Source: Jacaranda mimosifolia (lineage: Eukaryota; Streptophyta; Magnoliopsida; Lamiales; Bignoniaceae). From it: 64,000 nucleotides of DNA. The position numbers and the translations under genes were made by a program. The notes under the pieces are model-generated. The model searched no databases and was not told where the DNA came from. It saw nothing but the letters and a program-made list of their open reading frames with translations. The stretch lies in contig CM032121.1 of NCBI GenBank assembly GCA_018894105.1, positions 20,804,730-20,868,729 on the forward strand. The letters are read 5' to 3'. Shown here piece by piece: positions 57,402 to 64,000 of this stretch (its first letter is position 1; every line of letters begins with the position of its first letter).

Positions 57402-59616
57402 TGAAGGCACATGTAGCACTAAGATCCAATAATAAAACTTTAATTAAACTAGGCTACACGTACAAACAAGGATCTAAACATGCTTATGATCCATATTTGG
57501 ATGGAAAATTACGTTAATTAGCAAAAATCCAAAGGAAAGACGAAGAACACTCATTCCATCCAGAAACTATCACACAGCGGCATAGAAGATTGGATGCAAC
57601 TTTTGCCCAAGCCAATATTCTCCAAAATTCTAGAAACATTATAACACCTTCTCAACTCCTTGATAAAGCTGCTGCAAAAAATTCAGCTCAAAAATTTGTG
57701 GGAAAGTGCCAAAAAAAATTCACCAGGCGGACTGCCCTAATAGTAGATCTTCCAAAAATAAGCAATCCAAATGTCTCGCCTCTAACAATATGATCCACAC
57801 ACCAATGCTAGATCCTAATATCCTTGGTGTTAACTAGAAAACACAAAGAAGATTTACAGAGATGGAGGCTTGATTTGAGGTAGGAGAAGAAGAGGAGAAG
57901 TGGAGCTTCAACATATGAGGCAACACTTAAGATTTGGAGGGAAAATGTGAGAGAATTTAATTCTTCACACAAAACATGAGTTGGCCATCCCTCTCTCCCT
58001 CTATATCTATATATAGAGTAAGGACAGTGTGATGCCAAGATGGCATCACGCCTTCCTCAAGGGGGACCGCCAACTTGCCTTGCAAGTTGTCAAATTGCAA
58101 TTCAAATGTGAATTTAAATTTTGTGTGCATTTCAATTTCATTTGAAATCTAATTTCAAATTAATTGAAATGTCACACAAATGGATTCCTCTCATTAATTA
58201 AATTAAATACTTTAACTTAATTAATCAACATTTGACTTAACTCTTAAGTCAACTAGCTTAACTCTTTAAGCTAAAAAATGTTAACTTAACTCTTTAAGCT
58301 AACTTGACCAATTGATGGTCATGTTGCACCAAATAATTAACTCCTTAATTATTAGTCTAATTTAACTCCTTAAATTTGTTGATCAATTTAACAATTAAAT
58401 TGATCAAGCCAAAATGACCTCAATTTCATTATCCTCAAATCGGTCCATAAAGAACATTTTTCTAACTCTTAGAAAAATTCCTCCATCAAGTTAGGAAATA
58501 CAATTGGCTTTTGTGTGTGATCTGTTAGGTTATGTCATTCATTGGACATGGACTCACCACTCTTTGTAACTTTTGAATATCAAATATTCACTTTAGTTTA
58601 AACTCATTTAAACTAATCGACTCAATTCAATTAATCTCCATTAATTGAAGACTACCTAATCTCCGTGGTTGATGTCCAACCTCAAGCCTATGGAGCCCAA
58701 CTAATTAGCTGAAATGAATGCTTTTAGAGAACCATTCTAGTTCTATGCGTACTATGTACATATGGTCCTTCCATCTCCTATCTCCCGAAAGAGGCATGGG
58801 GCAAGATATTTGTTGACTCCTTAATAGGTTCAATACTATGTTTCTATTCTTCATGTTTGATTTCCTTATATGACCTCATCTTTGAAAACCTCATTTTCCA
58901 AATTGTCATACTACCTTGTGTAAGGATTTCTTGGAATCGATCTTTATAGAATACGTAGGAGATGCACTCACCCTTCACAAAGACGAACAGTCGGATTCCA
59001 TATTAGATCTCGCAAACCTCCATGTCTGAGTAGCTCATGCCCAATCACCACCCGAACAGCCCGCTAGGTGACCTAGAAGGAGTCAAAGCATGAGGTTCAT
59101 GCACCTACACACAATATTACCATGGATCCTTAGGTAAAAGGACTAATAATATGCACTATGATAAGCTGGAGAACTTGGCACTACTGACTTGCTGCTTTAG
59201 TTATGTAATGGATTCTCTGGGTGGGCCTTCAGTGCCTTGTTCTCCAACAAGCACCCACTAACATACATCCATATCTCATATGTGATTGCTCATGGAATGG
59301 AGCAATATCCAACCCTTGGATTTATGCATCGTTAGTGCAAGCCTATCCGAATCTTGGATGCCCTATCTTATAAGATCCTATAACTTGGAAGATTTTAAGA
59401 TCACGATCGTGTAAGACTTATTCCAGGATCACCACTCAGTGCGTGAACAAGTCCCATAGTCTTATGCGATCTAAGGACTTCATCCAAACGCCAGTGAAGT
59501 AAATATAAGCATAAGATAAAGATGGACATATAAAGAATATCATTCAATCAAGATTATCTTACAAGGAAATAATTTACAAGGCCAATCTAATTAGCTTGCA
59601 GGGTACTATTCCAACA
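57402..59616 (-). mobile_element. 3' LTR of element I (2215 bp)
   Basis: On the plus strand it runs from TGAAGGCACATG to ATTCCAACA and is followed by ATCTCCC, the complement of the GGGAGAT purine tract. It aligns along its full length with the H LTR. A TATA-like sequence lies at 58001-58018. Confidence 0.9.
58001..58018 (-). promoter_or_regulatory. TATA-like box of the element I LTR
   Basis: CTATATCTATATATAGAG, palindromic in part, at the position homologous to the TATA sequence of the B LTR. Confidence 0.45.
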
Positions 59617-59639
59617 ATCTCCCAATTACCCTAAAGCTA

Positions 59640-61230
59640 ATTTTCCATGGCCTTAAGACCCATCTTCTCAAGATGTCTTTCAAAGACTTTTTGCATATTA
59701 AGGGTTAAGACAGTGGTTCTGTTATATTCTCTTTTGAAGCAACCGTTTCCACTTAGATGTCGCATCTATCAAATGATATCATATATCAAATGATAACGCA
59801 TTTATCTGTGTTTGGGTCACTGATGAGATCTTGGCTCAAGTCCAAAGTTGTCTTCCAAAAACAGCTATAAGCTTATGCACGCTAGGCATTACATCCAACT
59901 CTTGATTGAAGTTTTTATCCAAACACCTTTATTCGCGGTTTTCAAAACCACAATTTATTCCACCTCTATGGTTGAATCGGCTGTGGTGTCTAGTTTAGAA
60001 CTCTACCAACTCACCACGCTGCCATTAAGGCAAAATATGAATCTAAAAGTGGATTTTAGGTTATCTGCATCGGATTAGAAATTAGGATCTATAAATCCCT
60101 CGAGTTTCAATTCTCTAGTGTCGTATATCAAAAACAAGTCCTTAGTCCTTCTCAAGCACTTAAGGATTGTTTTAACAGCCATCCAGTGACATTCATTGAG
60201 GTCGAATTGAAAACGGCTTGTAACTCTTAGAGTATTTTCAACATCCGGTCTTGTACATTAAACGACATATATTATGCTCCTTATGGTGGATGCATAAGGT
60301 ATGTGGGATATTCTTTGTCTCTCGTCGTTAGTGTGAGGGGCCATAGACTTGGAGAGACAAATGTTATGTCCCATGGGAATAAACCATCTTTGGATTCTTT
60401 CATACTAAGACTCTTTAGTATCTTGTCAATGTATAGTATTTGGGAAAACCCCAGCATCCTCCCCAATCTAACTTTATAGATACATATTCCCAATACGCAG
60501 GATGTTTCTCCCCAATTCCTTCATGGAGAATCATGCCATGTTTAAGTACACTCTAATATTTCTCTCTTATTCCCAATGAGAATAATGTTATTAACATAAA
60601 GTACAATAAATTGTATACTACTCCCACCAGCCTTCTAGTACATACAAGGTTCATACACATTTTCGACAAAGCCAAATGATTTGACTTTCTAATCAAAATC
60701 TACGTTCCAATTTTGGGATGTCTGTTTGAGTTTATAAAGGGATATCTGGAGTTTGCAAACCTTTGTTCGCTCCCTCTGGATGTAAAACTTTTTGGTTGCT
60801 CCATATAGATTTCTTTTCAATGTTTCCATTGAGAAAATTGGTTTTCACATCCATTTTCCATATCTTATAGTCATAATATGCAACTATGGCAAAGTAAAAT
60901 TCGAATGGACTTAGGCATTACGATCGGTGAAAAGGTTTCCTCAAAATCGATACCGAGTCTTTAAGTGTAATCTTTTGCTACTAATCGTGCCTTAAAGGCC
61001 ATTACCTCACCATTGACTCCTAGCTTTTGATTATAGATCTACTTGCAATGTAAACTATTCCTTTCGGTAGACCTACCAAAGTCCATACTTTGTTGCAGTA
61101 CATTGAGTCTATTTTAGATCTCATAGCATCAAACTAATGTTCCGAGTCTATGTCCAACATAGCCTCCTCATAGGTCTTCGAATCATTATCCGATTGGCCC
61201 ATCTTATGAAGAAATCTGAACCTTTCGGGT
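59640..61230 (-). pseudogene. Element I RT and RNase H
   Basis: RNase H occupies about 59640-60270 and RT about 60281-61200 on the minus strand. A frame at 60493-60281 reads KVRLGRMLGFSQILYIDKIL and ends in a conserved HSLRV-like context. The catalytic box at 60587-60598 reads YVNN instead of YVDD, so both active-site Asp are Asn. The RT start has TYEEAMLDIDSE near 61180-61140. Multiple stops and frameshifts are present. Confidence 0.82.
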
Positions 61231-62110
61231 TACTTCTTGATCCAATCCGATCCGATCCGACCTTCTCAGAGATTGTGTGTGAGGTTATTTGATATTTATT
61301 TGTTTCTACCCCTTGTGAGATTTGATGATCATCTTGAACTTCATCAAGTTCAACAACAATGCCTTTTTTATCCAATAGAAAATCTTTTTCCAAAAAAATG
61401 GCGTTCCTCAAAACAAACGCCTTTTATTTCGCGAATTCATAAAAGTAATAATCCATAGACTCTCTTGGGTATCCCACAAACTTGCACAAGGTGGATCTAA
61501 TATCCAACTTGTCTCCTACTAACCATCTCACGTAGGTGAGAGATCCCCAAACCCTAAAGAATGGTAAGATGGTACTTTGCCATAACACATCTCAGGCGGC
61601 ATTTTTGGCACCAATTTGATGGTACTATACTTAGTAACTTTTCCATCGTCTCTAAGGCGTATCCCCAAAAGGATATAAGTAAATCGAAAAAGCTTATCAT
61701 GGAACGTACCATGCCCAACAAGGTATGATTTTTCCTTTTGGCTACTCCGTTATGTTGGGGTGTGCCGGGCAGAGTCCATTGAGAGAGAATCTCATTCTCC
61801 TTTAGATAATCCAAGAATTTGGTACTTAAATATTCTTCATCTCGATCTGATAGAAGAGCTTTAATACTAAGTGCCTTTTTCTATTCTACCTTACTCCTAT
61901 ACACTTTTAACTTTCAAAGGCTTTGGCCTTATACTTCATAAGATACACATGTTCGAACCAACTAAAATCATCAGTAAAGGTGATGAAGTAAGAATAACCT
62001 CCCCTCGTACTAACTCTTAGTGGGCCACAAATATCCATATGGATCAAATCCAAAGGACTTGTGGTATGCTTCGTTTGTCCCACGAAAGGAGCCTTGATCA
62101 TTTTTCCCTC
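61231..62110 (-). pseudogene. Element I integrase
   Basis: The core starts near 62101 (PFVGQTKHTTSPLDLIHMDI, then CGPLRVSTRGGYSYFITF). The stretch at 61814-61554 has ENEILSQWTLPGTPQHNGVA followed by KRKN: the catalytic Glu of the usual SERRN is Lys. The C-terminal part continues to 61230, with a frame at 61411-61148 reading FLEKDFLLDKKGIVVELDEV. That frame also holds a short RIGSR run from a GATCC-type repeat near 61240-61262. The integrase would be inactive even if the frame were open. Confidence 0.85.
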
Positions 62111-62453
62111 TAAACAAGATTCATAAAAAGGAAGGTCATCAGTCCCACAACAGTTAGTGCTTTGAGAGCTTCTAATTTGTTCATCCTATTTTTAGAAATA
62201 TGTCCAAGTCTTGCATGCTATAGGATGGCATCTTCTTGGTTATCTAATTTACTCTTACTTGATTGAACATGCATTGGTGATGGTTGGGAATCCAAAAAAT
62301 GTAGAACTCTAAATCCTTCGCCATCCAAAATAGGAAATAAAATATTATTCTCAACAAATTATGGTACATAATAACAAGGGTTCAATATAAGTATCGAGTT
62401 CCCTAAGTCTAACTTATTATACTCCTTTGGCTTTTGGCTGCAACTCTTACTCC

Positions 62454-63310
62454 TTACCTAAAGCGGTAGACCATACCCCCATCACTTAGTTTTATTCTTC
62501 TTTCCATTCTTTGTAACAACTTGTAAAAATAAGAAACACATGCGATATCATATATCCATGAGGAAGAATTTATCCTTAAATGCACTTCAATAGAGTACAT
62601 ACCCTTCTCAAGGGTTGTAAGGTATTCCTTGCAGTACCGCTTCCAATGGCCTATCTTTCCAAAGTAGAAACAAGTAATATCAACTATATCATCTATAATC
62701 TTTTTGATTCCTCCGGATGCCTTTAATAGTTGCCTTCCCCTTAGAAGAAGAATTTTTCTTCCTTTTACCTCCCTTTCCAGCACCCCTTAGGCCCATAGAC
62801 TCGTAGGAGGAAGCAAGAATTAATGGTATGCCCTTATTATGGCAATCTCTGTTTAAATCAACACTTTGATCAATAAAACTCGGTAAGAATGTGAGGATCA
62901 ATTCCTCATGGAGATCATTGTCCATCACTACGTCCAAGTTGAAAAGCTTTTCCAAACTTAATCATCTTTAGATCGTAGTTTATGACACATGACTTCGCAT
63001 CCATCCTAGCTTGAAAAATCTCCTTTGACAACATGAATTTTTCATACCTTGTTAGATTTACAACTCTTGTAAACTTGAACAAAGGTACTATTCATGTGTC
63101 CTTGAGATTTTTGAAGTATATAGATGCCATCATGAGACTATGGGATAGGACTATCTTAAGCCCAATCCGTGAACTTTTCACGTGTCTCTTAATCTACATT
63201 AATCCTCATAGGATTAAGAGCACCATGATGTAGGACATTTGTTTCTTGGAATCTAGAACGATTTTGAGATTAAGTCAATCGTGGAAGTTTGGCCCAGTTG
63301 GTTTATTTGT
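62454..63310 (-). pseudogene. Element I gag
   Basis: N-terminal NKPTGPNFHDWLNLKIVLDS is at about 63300-63240. The middle reads DVVMDNDLHEELILTFLPSF (62936 on down), then a Lys/Ser-rich linker. The zinc knuckle near 62680-62640 reads CFYFGKIGHWKRYC, with Phe in place of the second Cys, the same change as in element B. A possible frame-breaking stop is seen after GIRRNQKDYR. The order and spacing agree with B gag on the other strand. Confidence 0.82.
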
Positions 63311-64000
63311 TTTCAAAATAACGTTTAGTGGATTTTAATCCATTTTGAGATTTCACAAATCCTCAAAGGTGAAAAAGAGAATATAAGCATGTGATTGAAT
63401 TTTGATATTGAAAACATGTTCATGATCTTTCAAACATGTTTTTCTCCTACTATTTTATCAAATCCTTCAACCCTTAGAAGAATTCGGGAAATCTCATTTC
63501 CTAGTGAGAATCAAGATCCTAAGGACTTGCAAGTGGCCCCCATAACTGAGTGCCATCAACAAGCAATCGAAGGGTAAGCAACTTTTTCTAATTGCATCTC
63601 ATGCAGCTCTTGATGTATTTTACCTCACCTTGCATATAGACCCACATAATCGTGTGCCATCTATATTACTAAGTGTTAAGTCCAACCTACCAATCAAACG
63701 TTAGTTCAAGACGGGCACCACCTTAACCCTCATAACCGAGTGCCAATGTGTGGGCGTTCTTAAGTCAAAAGTGCATCTCATGCTAAGTGTATGCTCACAA
63801 CTTTCCTCCTAAGTGCGTACCTTGTAACTGAGTGCCATCACACAAAATCAGTAGCATCGTCATGGCATACACTATTGGTAGAATGCATGGATTACTTAAA
63901 ACTCTTTTAATTTGTATCCATTTTTGACTTAATATTGGAAAAACACTTAGACATTCTAAGTGAAGGGTTTTTGCTTGCAAAGATATCATCATTTTATCTT
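63311..64000 (-). other. Leader of element I, continues past the window
   Basis: Its reverse complement aligns with 10030-10780 of element B (CCTACCAATCAA near 63685; CATGCATTCTACCAATAGTG complement near 63880). No coding sequence is recognised. Confidence 0.7.

Larger units (their letters stand above)
57402..64000 (-). mobile_element. Element I: Angela-type Ty1/copia, minus strand, runs off the window
   Basis: 3' LTR 57402-59616, polypurine tract, RNase H, RT, integrase, gag and leader in order toward the right edge. The 5' LTR lies beyond the window. It has no nested insertion, which makes it a useful map of the family for reading B and D. Confidence 0.9.

Noticed and set aside
59848..60078. 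76-codon plus-strand frame
   Set aside because: It is the antisense of the RNase H of element I. Matching antisense frames exist over the RNase H of B (23734-23989) and D (27078-27302).
1..64000. tRNA or rRNA genes
   Set aside because: I saw no cloverleaf-capable sequence with A and B boxes on reading. The tRNA-like matches are the retroelement primer sites. A tRNA scan could still find a decayed copy.
1..64000. A new defence, biosynthetic or regulatory system
   Set aside because: Apart from one DUF688-type gene, every recognisable coding segment belongs to a known retroelement class. I found no gene cluster that could form a new system.

Overview
This window is a repeat-dense, gene-poor stretch of a flowering-plant nuclear genome, probably a eudicot. 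I infer this from the AT-rich background, plant Ty1/copia and Ty3/gypsy LTR retrotransposons, an L1-type LINE with an RNase H tail, and one intact gene of the plant-specific DUF688 type. No bacterial, organellar or viral genome organisation is visible. I see no tRNA or rRNA gene and no CRISPR.

Region 1 to 29707 is a stack of nested retrotransposons. The dominant family is a Ty1/copia family with LTRs of about 2.2 kb that start TGTTGGAAT. Its integrase and RT style fits the Angela lineage. Element A (1-3193) is a truncated copy. A minus-strand LTR piece, F (about 3194-4652), abuts element D. Element D (4653-6668, 26456-29707) is split in its RT by element B (6669-26450), whose insertion left a perfect 5-bp duplication, AAGCA. 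The gag of B is split by element C (11613-21541), a minus-strand copia element of Sire/Tork type flanked by GTTAC/GCTAC. The GAG-pre-integrase of C is split by a 3343-bp gypsy-like solo LTR (15525-18867) with a perfect AAATG duplication and an internal array of hairpin-forming 37-bp repeats.

Region 29708 to 43540 begins with a minus-strand gypsy LTR+gag remnant (29708-31300). Next comes the only host gene, a 159-codon DUF688-type ORF at 32733-33212 with a possible short upstream ORF. It is followed by a decayed L1-type LINE on the minus strand (34212-39790). That LINE carries a 1.13-kb element with about 240-bp terminal inverted repeats (38134-39265), which looks like a non-autonomous Mutator-like element. 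A second LINE 3' fragment lies at 40626-42010.

Region 43540 to 57401 holds decayed gypsy remnants of a Tat-like type: G1, G2 and G4. They have gag, a protease piece, a tRNA-Asp-like primer site and families of about 55- and 107-bp tandem repeats, but no RT or integrase that I can see. A minus-strand copy of the Angela-type family, H (52265-56111), lies among them and is present only as its 5' LTR plus leader.

Region 57402 to 64000 is another minus-strand Angela-type copy, I. It runs from its 3' LTR through RNase H, RT, integrase and gag into its leader and continues past the window.

All retroelement reading frames carry stops or frameshifts, so none looks able to move on its own. The YVDD box of RT survives in A, B and C but is mutated in D and I. 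Only the DUF688-type ORF looks like a functional host gene.
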